A stretch of 6,956 nt of DNA from Alphaproteobacteria bacterium UBA3650 (GTDB lineage: Bacteria > Pseudomonadota > Alphaproteobacteria > CAAHEQ01 > UBA3637). The notes beneath the pieces are model-generated. The model had not been told where the DNA came from. It saw nothing but the letters and a program-made list of their open reading frames with translations, and did no database searches. Within the stretch, counting starts at the first letter, position 1; every line of letters starts with the position of its first letter. Where the stretch lies: NCBI GenBank assembly GCA_002373815.1, contig DFKH01000107.1:1-6956 (forward strand), written 5' to 3'. The position numbers were made by a program, and so were the translations under genes. Shown here in pieces: positions 1 to 5,541 of the stretch.

Positions 1-1401
1 CAATTTATTTTTACGCAATTGCTCGTCAACTAATAAATTTTCCAATCCTGCCTTTTCTAAGGCTAATTCTTCAAATTCATTGCGCAATTGTTGTTCTTCC
101 AATCGGCGCAAAGAACGTAATTTCATATTCAAAATAGCCTCTGCTTGAACATCAGATAGATTAAATTCTTGCATCATCAAAGGTTTGGGATCGTCTTCAT
201 TTCGGATAATTTCAATCACTCGATCCAGATTCAAATACGCGGTCAAGAAACCTTGCAAAAGTTCCATGCGATGCGCAATTTTATCCAAACGGAAAGTACT
301 ACGCCGAATCAAAACTTGCTCACGATGAGTCAACCACGCACTAATTACCTCAGCTAAGCTCATTACTTTTGGTGTATGGTTAGCGGTCAACACATTCATA
401 TTTAGATTAAAATTGACTTGTAACTCGCTGTTTTTAAATAAATGTTCCATCAACTGCTCAGGAATCACAAGACGAGATTTTGGCTCCAACACAATGCGCA
501 CAGTATCAGAAGATTCATCACGAATATCGGCGAGTAGAGGCAATTTTTTTTCAGCCAATAATTTGGCAATTTTCATAATCAAGTCAGATTTTATAACCCC
601 ATAGGGAATTTCAGAAATTACAATCTGATATTGTCCATGACCCAAATCTTCGCGTTCCCATTTGGCACGCACTTTTAAGGCGCCACGTCCTTCTGTGTAA
701 ACTTTCACAATGTTGGCTTTATCTTCCACCAAAATGCCACCTGTTGGAAAATCAGGTCCCTGAACAAAATCGATTAAACGCTCTGTGCTGGCATCTGGAT
801 GCTTTAATAAGTATAAAGCAGCATCGCACACTTCACCTACATTGTGGGGAGGAATATTTGTTGCCATACCGACGGCGATACCATTGGAACCGTTTGCTAA
901 TAAATTTGGGAAGGCGGCGGGCATGACGACAGGCTCTTCATCTTCGCCATCATAGGTAGGATCAAAATCAACTGCGTTATCGTCAAGCCCTTCCATCAAA
1001 GCCAAGGCGACAGGCGTCATGCGGGCTTCTGTATAACGCATGGCTGCGGCACCATCACCGTCAATATTGCCAAAGTTACCTTGCCCATCTACAAGGGGAT
1101 AACGCACAGCAAAATCTTGAGCCAAACGCACCATTGCTTCATACACAGAGCTATCACCATGGGGGTGATACTTACCAATCACATCGCCAACCACACGAGC
1201 GCATTTTTTAAAACCCTTGTCTGGATCCAATTTTAATTGACGCATTGCCCATAAAAGACGTCTGTGCACAGGTTTTAAACCGTCTCGTACATCAGGCAAA
1301 GAGCGGGCGACAATCGTGGAAAGCGCATACGCCAAATACCGTTCGGACAAAGCGTCCGCCAGTTGTTGTTCCTGAATTTTCGGCATTTGTTGTTCACTCA
1401 T
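1..1401 (-). CDS. parC: DNA topoisomerase IV subunit A (ParC), 5' part only
   Basis: ParC is the breakage-reunion subunit of topoisomerase IV and decatenates daughter chromosomes together with ParE. The reading frame opens at the ATG at 1401 and stays open for 467 codons to the left edge, so the protein is cut by the window, not broken. It opens with the conserved block ALSTIVARSLPDVRDGLKPV (residues 26-45). The quinolone-contact stretch KYHPHGDSSVYEAM (77-90) follows, then the catalytic tyrosine Y123 in AAAMRYTEARM. The visible part covers the winged-helix, tower and part of the coiled-coil regions; the C-terminal beta-pinwheel is off-window. YEAMVR and GNIDGDGAAAMRYTEARMT resemble ParC more than GyrA, which usually has YDTIVR and a Ser before AAAMRYTE. 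Ser84 and Glu88 occupy the positions of E. coli ParC S80 and E84, so the sequence has the unmutated residues there. No Shine-Dalgarno is seen before the ATG. GyrA is the alternative, but less likely. Confidence 0.93.
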   Translation of the reverse strand, partial: MSEQQMPKIQEQQLADALSERYLAYALSTIVARSLPDVRDGLKPVHRRLLWAMRQLKLDPDKGFKKCARVVGDVIGKYHPHGDSSVYEAMVRLAQDFAVRYPLVDGQGNFGNIDGDGAAAMRYTEARMTPVALALMEGLDDNAVDFDPTYDGEDEEPVVMPAAFPNLLANGSNGIAVGMATNIPPHNVGEVCDAALYLLKHPDASTERLIDFVQGPDFPTGGILVEDKANIVKVYTEGRGALKVRAKWEREDLGHGQYQIVISEIPYGVIKSDLIMKIAKLLAEKKLPLLADIRDESSDTVRIVLEPKSRLVIPEQLMEHLFKNSELQVNFNLNMNVLTANHTPKVMSLAEVISAWLTHREQVLIRRSTFRLDKIAHRMELLQGFLTAYLNLDRVIEIIRNEDDPKPLMMQEFNLSDVQAEAILNMKLRSLRRLEEQQLRNEFEELALEKAGLENLLVDEQLRKNKL

Positions 1402-1407
1402 GAAGTC

Positions 1408-1436
1408 ATTGTAGGCAATTTGAAAATAAAAAGCAA
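1408..1436 (-). promoter_or_regulatory. parC promoter, predicted leaderless
   Basis: Read on the minus strand, TTGCTT (1436-1431) is followed after exactly 17 nt by TACAAT (1413-1408). The A of the parC ATG at 1401 is the seventh base after the -10 box, which is where transcription normally starts. No purine-rich ribosome site lies in the few bases between. The boxes are seen directly; leaderless initiation is inferred. Confidence 0.55.
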
Positions 1437-1448
1437 GTGATTTTTTTG

Positions 1449-1477
1449 TTGCATTTAATTTTAATTTATTGTATATT
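1449..1477 (+). promoter_or_regulatory. Candidate divergent promoter upstream of the DUF488 gene
   Basis: TTGCAT (1449-1454) and TATATT (1472-1477) are separated by 17 nt on the plus strand. The element sits back to back with the parC promoter, the two -35 boxes being only 12 nt apart. A start near 1484 would give a leader of about 125 nt before the ATG at 1609. The region is AT-rich, so a chance match is possible. Confidence 0.4.
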
Positions 1478-1490
1478 CAGTTGTACTGAA
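1476..1490. promoter_or_regulatory. Palindrome over the predicted start site, possible operator
   Basis: TTCAGT-TGT-ACTGAA is a perfect 6-bp inverted repeat with a 3-nt centre. It overlaps the end of the candidate -10 box and the predicted start of the rightward promoter at 1449-1477. That position would suit a repressor operator or a hairpin at the 5' end of the RNA. No regulator in the window is an obvious partner. Confidence 0.3.
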
Positions 1491-1597
1491 AGACGTTTCT
1501 TTTTAAAGAAGGCACGCGTGTATTGAATATGTAGAGTAAAGTGGGAATATTGATTTTCAGTTATTATTGCAATAAAAAATGACTAATAAAGATTGGA

Positions 1598-1603
1598 TAT
1601 AAT
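1598..1603 (+). promoter_or_regulatory. Perfect TATAAT hexamer just before the DUF488 start
   Basis: A consensus TATAAT ends 5 nt before the ATG at 1609. A -35 box at normal spacing is not evident; TTGCAA at 1567-1572 is 25 nt away, which is too far. If active, the hexamer would start transcription at or next to the ATG. It may equally be chance in AT-rich DNA. Confidence 0.25.
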
Positions 1604-1608
1604 TGCTA

Positions 1609-2004
1609 ATGATTTATACTGGTAGATTTGTAGAAGTTGAAAATTACGAAAGATTTGGATTTGTTCCTGTTTCCATTGCAGGAGAGGCTCCTGATTATTA
1701 CGATGGAATTGAATTTAAGATATTAGCCCCTAAATATAGTTGGTGGAAAGAGTGGTATGATAAAAAGTTGTCCAACGATTGGTATCGGGAAAAGTATCAA
1801 GAAACAGTTTTGAGTAAATTGAATCCCAAGGTGATTGCTAATCGGTTACAAGGTTTTGGGAAAAATGTTGTTTTGTTGTGTTATGAAAGACCTGAGGAAT
1901 TTTGTCATCGTCAATTGGTAGCAGATTGGCTACGCTCGGCGAATGTTCCTGTTTATGAATTGAGTACAGAAATTGGAAAATCTTTTTCTAAAGAAGGTCG
2001 TTAG
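1609..2004 (+). CDS. DUF488 family protein
   Basis: This 131-residue protein matches the DUF488 family of small proteins of unknown biochemical role. The family pattern is clear. An N-terminal strand MIYTGRF is followed by VPVSIAG (19-25), the aromatic segment YYDGIEFKILAPKY (30-43), and the C-terminal signature LLCYERPEEFCHRQLVADWL (89-108) with its conserved C91, C99 and H100. The Cys/His cluster suggests a metal or redox site, but that is inference. The frame also contains a TTG at 1603, but ATG 1609 fits the usual N-terminus of the family. No Shine-Dalgarno precedes either start. The length is normal for the family and the gene looks intact. It is transcribed divergently from parC and is separated from the next gene by 108 nt, so it is probably monocistronic. 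The family call is solid; the function is not known. Confidence 0.85.
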   Translation: MIYTGRFVEVENYERFGFVPVSIAGEAPDYYDGIEFKILAPKYSWWKEWYDKKLSNDWYREKYQETVLSKLNPKVIANRLQGFGKNVVLLCYERPEEFCHRQLVADWLRSANVPVYELSTEIGKSFSKEGR

Positions 2005-2051
2005 ATTTTCTAAGACTCCATTTTATTAAAAGTAATTTTTTATAAATTATC

Positions 2052-2080
2052 TTGCAATTTTATTTTTGTTTTGCTACACT
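2052..2080 (+). promoter_or_regulatory. Promoter of the IalB/zeta-like/APH-like operon
   Basis: TTGCAA (2052-2057) and TACACT (2075-2080) are separated by 17 nt. A TGC immediately before the -10 box makes it an extended -10. Transcription would start near 2087, giving a leader of about 26 nt that carries the ribosome site AAAGGAGG at 2098-2105. Confidence 0.6.
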
Positions 2081-2097
2081 GCCTTTAGTAGCTTGTT

Positions 2098-2105
2098 AAA
2101 GGAGG
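2098..2105 (+). promoter_or_regulatory. Strong Shine-Dalgarno that fixes the IalB start
   Basis: AAAGGAGG lies 7 nt upstream of ATG 2113. An in-frame TTG at 2107 is too close to it to be used, so translation starts at 2113. This is the best ribosome site in the window. Confidence 0.8.
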
Positions 2106-2112
2106 CTTGAAA

Positions 2113-2616
2113 ATGAGAAAATATCTTTTGTTGGCAAGTGTGATGATATCTTGTATTGCGTCTGCGTCAGATATTGAAGTGCTAGGTAGCTTTGATAATT
2201 GGTCGGCATACAGCTATGATGACGGCACAGATCATGTTTGTTATATGGCATCACAGCCCACTAAATCAAAGGGTAAATACTCTCGTCGTGATGATGTGTT
2301 TTTGATTGTGACACATCGTCCAAAGAATAAAACATTTGATGTGGTCAATGTTGTGGCTGGCTATACTTATAAATCAACAAGTAAACCCGAAATTACTATT
2401 GATAAAAATAAAGCAATTATGCTGAAACGTCATGAAGACACAGCTTGGGCGCCAGATGCGGCCACAGATGCGAAATTGGTATCTGAAATGAAAAAGGGAA
2501 GTAATGCTACTTTGTTAGGGACCTCTGCACGTGGTACAAAAACAACAGATACTTTTTCCTTAAAGGGCTTTTCGAAAGCTTATGAAGCAATAAATAAGGC
2601 TTGTGGTCGAGAGTAA
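2113..2616 (+). CDS. Invasion-associated locus B (IalB) family exported protein
   Basis: This 167-residue protein belongs to the IalB family (Pfam IalB), periplasmic or outer-membrane-associated proteins common in Alphaproteobacteria and named after a Bartonella erythrocyte-invasion factor. Residues 1-18 form a Sec signal peptide: basic MRK, a hydrophobic core, and an A-S-A cleavage site before S19. The mature part shows the family pattern: FDNWSAYSYDDG (27-38), CYMASQP (43-49), DVFLIVTHRP (61-70), VVNVVAGYTYKS (77-88), DTAWAPDAA (109-117), MKKGSNATLLGTSARGTKTT (126-145), and a final Cys in NKACGRE. C43 and C164 could form a disulfide. C14 lies in the hydrophobic core, but the preceding MIS is not a good lipobox. 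It is probably first in an operon with the two kinase genes downstream, only 8 nt separating it from the next start. Most IalB-family proteins have no demonstrated invasion role, so pathogenicity should not be inferred. Confidence 0.88.
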   Translation: MRKYLLLASVMISCIASASDIEVLGSFDNWSAYSYDDGTDHVCYMASQPTKSKGKYSRRDDVFLIVTHRPKNKTFDVVNVVAGYTYKSTSKPEITIDKNKAIMLKRHEDTAWAPDAATDAKLVSEMKKGSNATLLGTSARGTKTTDTFSLKGFSKAYEAINKACGRE

Positions 2617-2624
2617 GAACGTTT

Positions 2625-3467
2625 ATGATGGATACTGATTATTTTAAGACTTCTTCCTTTCAAGAAATTGAAAGAAATGCTTTTTCTTCAATACAGCGTA
2701 TTTTTCCTTGTGAAGACGATTTGCTTGATAAAATTCCAATGGAGAAAATTGTTTCTTGCTTTAAAAATAATTTGAAAAAATCATCTCATCCTTTTTTAAT
2801 TCGGATTGTTGGGCAATCTGGATCTGGTAAGTCAACTCAACTTTTCCCAGCACTTCAACAAGCATTAGGAAACGATTTATATGTTAAAATCAATGTTGGT
2901 GCTTTTGCTATTTTCCATCCAAAGTATGACTTTTTTCAAGAAAAAGACCCAGGCCAAATGCGAGAAAAGACAAATGGCTTTGCCCTGCGCGCCTTGGTTC
3001 TTTTTTATAAATATTGTATCTTGAATTGTATTAATGTTGTCTTGGATATGACTTTGTTGGAACCAGAAATAGATCTTTATTTGATGACACTTGCCAAAAA
3101 GATGGGGTATCAGATACAAATGCATATTCTTTGTGTTCCCAAAAAAGTATCAGATACATTTATTCGGTTGCGTCAAAAAGAAACGGGACGCCATGTTTGG
3201 CTATCTTCAAGCCATTATTTCTTTTCGGCTTTATTGCCTTGTTTAAAAGCGTTGACTTGTTCTTCTTTATTTTGTAAGCAGGATCGGTTGATTTTATGGA
3301 CGCATTATTTAGGCCGCCCTTTGAAACAAACACATTTGGCTAATCATAATGCGGTGTGTGTGTTACAACGATATCAAGCAGGAAGTTTTTGTATTAAAAA
3401 TCCCAAAAATCTTTTAAAGACAAAGAGATATTGGATGAAATTATTTGTAGGAGAATTGTATGTATAA
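2625..3467 (+). CDS. Zeta-toxin-like P-loop kinase
   Basis: This 280-residue protein resembles the zeta toxin/UDP-GlcNAc kinase P-loop fold. Walker A is GQSGSGKST at 63-71 after a hydrophobic strand. Next comes INVGAFAIFHPKYDF (89-103), matching the zeta segment that carries the Phe and HPxY. REKTNGFA (113-120) and INVVLDMTLLEPE (136-148) follow, the latter fitting the strand that precedes the zeta substrate loop. VPKKVSDTFIRLRQKETGR (171-189) supplies candidate lid arginines. Against the remembered streptococcal zeta sequence, the catalytic Asp (D67, two before the Phe) is replaced here by Gly92, so activity as a UDP-GlcNAc kinase is doubtful. The C-terminal third, with LILWTHYLGRP (222-232), is not part of the zeta fold that I recognise. 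Starts at 2625 and 2628 are adjacent; an upstream TTG at 2601 would overlap the IalB gene. There is only a weak ribosome site, which suggests coupling to the upstream gene. No epsilon antitoxin is visible. The gene is AT-rich. Confidence 0.75.
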   Translation: MMDTDYFKTSSFQEIERNAFSSIQRIFPCEDDLLDKIPMEKIVSCFKNNLKKSSHPFLIRIVGQSGSGKSTQLFPALQQALGNDLYVKINVGAFAIFHPKYDFFQEKDPGQMREKTNGFALRALVLFYKYCILNCINVVLDMTLLEPEIDLYLMTLAKKMGYQIQMHILCVPKKVSDTFIRLRQKETGRHVWLSSSHYFFSALLPCLKALTCSSLFCKQDRLILWTHYLGRPLKQTHLANHNAVCVLQRYQAGSFCIKNPKNLLKTKRYWMKLFVGELYV

Positions 3468-4347
3468 TTTTTTTTCGCCAGATGAAAATGAGTTAAGGTC
3501 AGTTATTCAAACAACATTAGAAAAACAAGATGAAGTAAAATCTGTGTCTACTATTCAAACTGGGTGGACGAATATTACAATGGATGTCCAAGGAGAAAAA
3601 CAGGCATATATTTTTAGATTTCCTCGCAATTTATTTTTTGCAAATATGATTATGAAAGATTGTCTTTTTTGTAATTTTTTACGAGGGAAAGTTTGTTTGC
3701 CTGTTCCCCAAATGGAACTTGTTTTTAATCAGAATCGTCCTTTTTCTGTGCATCCTAAAATTGTGGGAGAATCCTTGTCGTCGAAGATGGATGAATTGAC
3801 AAATTCGGATCAAGAAAAAATTGTAGATGATTTAAGTGGTTTTTTAATGCAATTGCATACCTTGCCGCTCAGTTGTAAGCCGGATGAGATCACCCAAACG
3901 CTAGGTGAGTTCTTAGATGATTTGGCTGGTGTACATAATGGCGATTATAATTTTTCGTATCATATACCCTTGCATTTAATGGAAAAAGATAGGTCAAATT
4001 TAAAGTTGGTTCATGGTGATTTTCATCCTGGTAATATTTTAATTCATGAGGGACGTGTGAGTGGGGTTATTGATTTTGCGTTTGCTTCTTTATCTGATGA
4101 ACATGCGGATTTAGGTCGATTTGTTGGACGTTCTAATGCGGATTTAGGTCATGCTTTGGTAGAGGCTTATCAACGAAAAACAAACAAATTGTGTGATCAG
4201 AAAAAGATTGATGATGTGGTTGATGTTTTTAAATATGTTGAATATAAATATGTTCAATACATGCAATCATACCACCCTGAAATTACAATCTCTGATTTTG
4301 TTTTAGACGCAGTGGCATCAGCTATGCAAAAATTTGAAACAGTTTGA
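3460..4347 (+). CDS. Aminoglycoside phosphotransferase/choline kinase-like protein
   Basis: This 295-residue protein has the APH/choline kinase fold (Pfam APH). QTGWTN (33-38) fits the glycine-rich N-lobe loop, and AYIFRFPRN (49-57) is the strand where this group often has an Arg in an LRxP motif. FLMQLHTLP (128-136) is the hinge-following helix. The Brenner catalytic loop HGDFHPGN (185-192) contains the catalytic D187 and metal ligand N192. VIDFAFAS (203-210) contains the metal-binding D205, and DEHADLGRF (213-221) completes the usual C-lobe signature. All key residues are present, so it is probably an active small-molecule kinase. Antibiotic resistance is not implied; the substrate could be an aminoglycoside, choline, a sugar or an amino alcohol. 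The ATG overlaps the 3' end of the zeta-like gene by 8 nt. It has its own ribosome site GGAG (3450-3453) 6 nt upstream, so the two are probably co-translated and functionally linked. Confidence 0.87.
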   Translation: MYNFFSPDENELRSVIQTTLEKQDEVKSVSTIQTGWTNITMDVQGEKQAYIFRFPRNLFFANMIMKDCLFCNFLRGKVCLPVPQMELVFNQNRPFSVHPKIVGESLSSKMDELTNSDQEKIVDDLSGFLMQLHTLPLSCKPDEITQTLGEFLDDLAGVHNGDYNFSYHIPLHLMEKDRSNLKLVHGDFHPGNILIHEGRVSGVIDFAFASLSDEHADLGRFVGRSNADLGHALVEAYQRKTNKLCDQKKIDDVVDVFKYVEYKYVQYMQSYHPEITISDFVLDAVASAMQKFETV

Positions 4348-4381
4348 ATCCAAAAGAATTGGACATAATTTCATTGCTTTT

Positions 4382-4411
4382 TTGATTTTATTTTGATAAA
4401 ATAATTATCAT
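4382..4411 (+). promoter_or_regulatory. Candidate rlmN promoter
   Basis: TTGATT (4382-4387) and TATCAT (4406-4411) have an 18-nt spacer. A start near 4418 would leave a very short leader before ATG 4429. The purine-rich AAGGTAGG at 4415-4422 is the only ribosome-site candidate and would be partly at the RNA 5' end. Readthrough from the upstream operon is also possible, because no terminator separates them. Confidence 0.4.
4394..4410. promoter_or_regulatory. AT-rich palindrome inside the rlmN promoter
   Basis: TGATAA-AATAA-TTATCA is a perfect 6-bp inverted repeat. It lies between the candidate -35 and -10 boxes and overlaps the latter, a classic repressor position. It loosely resembles half of a Fur box (GATAAT/ATTATC elements) but does not match the full 19-bp consensus. 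The symmetry is seen directly; an operator role is inferred. Confidence 0.3.
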
Positions 4412-4428
4412 GTAAAGGTAGGTTCAAG

Positions 4429-5487
4429 ATGAAAAAAGAGCTTATTGGATTGTCGTTTGATGAGTTAAAAAAAGAGCTTGAAAGTATTGGTCAAAAATCT
4501 TTTCGAGCTAAACAGTTATGGCAATGGATTTATAATAAAGGTGAAACTGATTTTGATAAAATGTCAAGTTTATCAAAGACTTTTCGAGAAGAATTAAAGC
4601 AAAACTATATTTTATCTCATCCCGAAATTGTAGCAGAACAAATCTCGACCGATGGGACTCGTAAGTGGTTGATGCGTTTTAAAGATGGCGCAGAAATTGA
4701 ATCCGTTTTTATCCCTGAGGAAGATTGTGGAGCGGTGTGTGTTTCAACACAAGTTGGATGTGCTCAAGGATGTAAATTTTGTAATACTGGGACACAAAAG
4801 CTGATGCGCAATTTAACGGCAGCGGAAATTGTGGGGCAGGTGATGGCAGCGCGAGATGCTTTGCACGAATGGCCGACTAAAACAGACGAAAACAGGCTTC
4901 TTTCAAATGTTGTATTTATGGGAATGGGTGAACCTTTGTACAATTTTGATAACCTAAAAACAGCTATCAGCATTTTGAATGATGGTGATGGGATGGCCAT
5001 TTCTAAACGCAAGATTACCGTATCTACTGTAGGACGTGCAGATAAGATTCCAGAACTAGCAGATTTGGGTGTGAAGTTAGCCATCAGTTTGCATGCACCG
5101 AATGATGAGTTGCGCAACCAGTTGATGCCTATCAATCGCAAATTTCCTTTAAAAGAGCTGATGGCGGCGTGTAAGGAATATCAAAAACGGTGTGAGCGGC
5201 GACATTTTATTACAATGGCCTATGTGCTTTTGAAAGATGTCAATGATAGCTTGGAACACGCCAAAGAATTGACGGAGTTGGTGAAAGGGTTAGAGGTTAA
5301 ATTTAATTTGATTCCTTTCCATCCATGGGAGGGATGTCCTTTTCAACCAAGTAGCAATAATCAAATCCATCGCTTTGCTAAGTTTTTAGAAGATAAATGG
5401 TTTGCGGCACCAATCCGTCGTACACGCGGAGAAGATATTATGGCGGCGTGTGGCCAATTAAAAACTGAGCATGGTAAAAAGTGTTGA
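4429..5487 (+). CDS. rlmN: Dual-specificity RNA methyltransferase RlmN
   Basis: RlmN is a cytoplasmic radical-SAM enzyme that methylates C2 of A2503 in 23S rRNA and of A37 in a set of tRNAs, supporting translation accuracy. At 352 residues the length is typical. The N-terminal accessory domain contains FRAKQLWQWIYNKG (25-38). ESVFIPEEDCGAVC (91-104) leads into the radical-SAM core. The [4Fe-4S] cysteines are C111, C115 and C118 in CAQGCKFC. The SAM-binding glycine region is FMGMGEPLYN (163-172), and KRKITVSTVG (193-202) and KLAISLHAPND (216-226) follow. The two catalytic cysteines are C104 (E. coli C118), and C341 in EDIMAACGQL (E. coli C355), the latter being the methyl carrier. Both are present, which separates it from non-catalytic relatives and supports full activity; Cfr is unlikely given the housekeeping-type sequence. 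It follows the kinase pair by 81 nt, and its stop lies inside the -35 box of the next promoter. Confidence 0.97.
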   Translation: MKKELIGLSFDELKKELESIGQKSFRAKQLWQWIYNKGETDFDKMSSLSKTFREELKQNYILSHPEIVAEQISTDGTRKWLMRFKDGAEIESVFIPEEDCGAVCVSTQVGCAQGCKFCNTGTQKLMRNLTAAEIVGQVMAARDALHEWPTKTDENRLLSNVVFMGMGEPLYNFDNLKTAISILNDGDGMAISKRKITVSTVGRADKIPELADLGVKLAISLHAPNDELRNQLMPINRKFPLKELMAACKEYQKRCERRHFITMAYVLLKDVNDSLEHAKELTELVKGLEVKFNLIPFHPWEGCPFQPSSNNQIHRFAKFLEDKWFAAPIRRTRGEDIMAACGQLKTEHGKKC

Positions 5488-5511
5488 CAATGTTTAAAAG
5501 TATGCTATACT
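5484..5511 (+). promoter_or_regulatory. Strong promoter overlapping the rlmN stop
   Basis: A perfect TTGACA (5484-5489) and TATACT (5506-5511) are spaced by 16 nt, and a TGC just before the -10 box makes it an extended -10. The rlmN stop TGA (5485-5487) is inside the -35 box. Transcription would start near 5518, placing the ribosome site AGAAAGGA (5527-5534) in a short leader. This is the closest match to the sigma-70 consensus in the window. Confidence 0.8.
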
Positions 5512-5541
5512 AAACTTATTAGGTGAAGAAAGGATATAAAC

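Noticed and set aside
169..926. Short plus-strand reading frames at 169-357, 413-604 and 744-926
   Set aside because: They lie antisense to the well-conserved parC, have no recognisable protein features and no ribosome sites; parC on the minus strand explains the region.
2001..2013. Hairpin TTAGA-TTT-TCTAA as a terminator of the DUF488 gene
   Set aside because: The stem is a weak AT-rich 5 bp overlapping the stop codon, with no T run directly after it.
2113..2154. Lipoprotein signal in the IalB-family protein around Cys14
   Set aside because: The residues before the Cys are M-I-S, lacking the usual Leu at -3, while a good A-S-A signal peptidase I site follows a few residues later.
2877..3125. 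Minus-strand reading frame of 82 codons that could be an antitoxin to the zeta-like protein
   Set aside because: It is fully antisense to the conserved Walker A to substrate-loop region of the kinase gene. Its Phe/Ile/Gln-rich composition does not resemble an epsilon antitoxin.
3460..4347. Aminoglycoside resistance gene
   Set aside because: The fold is shared with choline, sugar and other small-molecule kinases; nothing beyond the generic motifs points to antibiotic substrates, and there is no resistance or mobile-element context.
4349..4363. Hairpin TCCAA-AAGAA-TTGGA as a terminator of the kinase operon
   Set aside because: The stem is only 5 bp and is not directly followed by a T run; the nearest T-rich stretch begins more than 10 nt later, so it is unlikely to terminate efficiently.
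4764..5141. Minus-strand reading frame of 125 codons
   Set aside because: It is the antisense shadow of the rlmN radical-SAM core; every conserved motif is on the plus strand.
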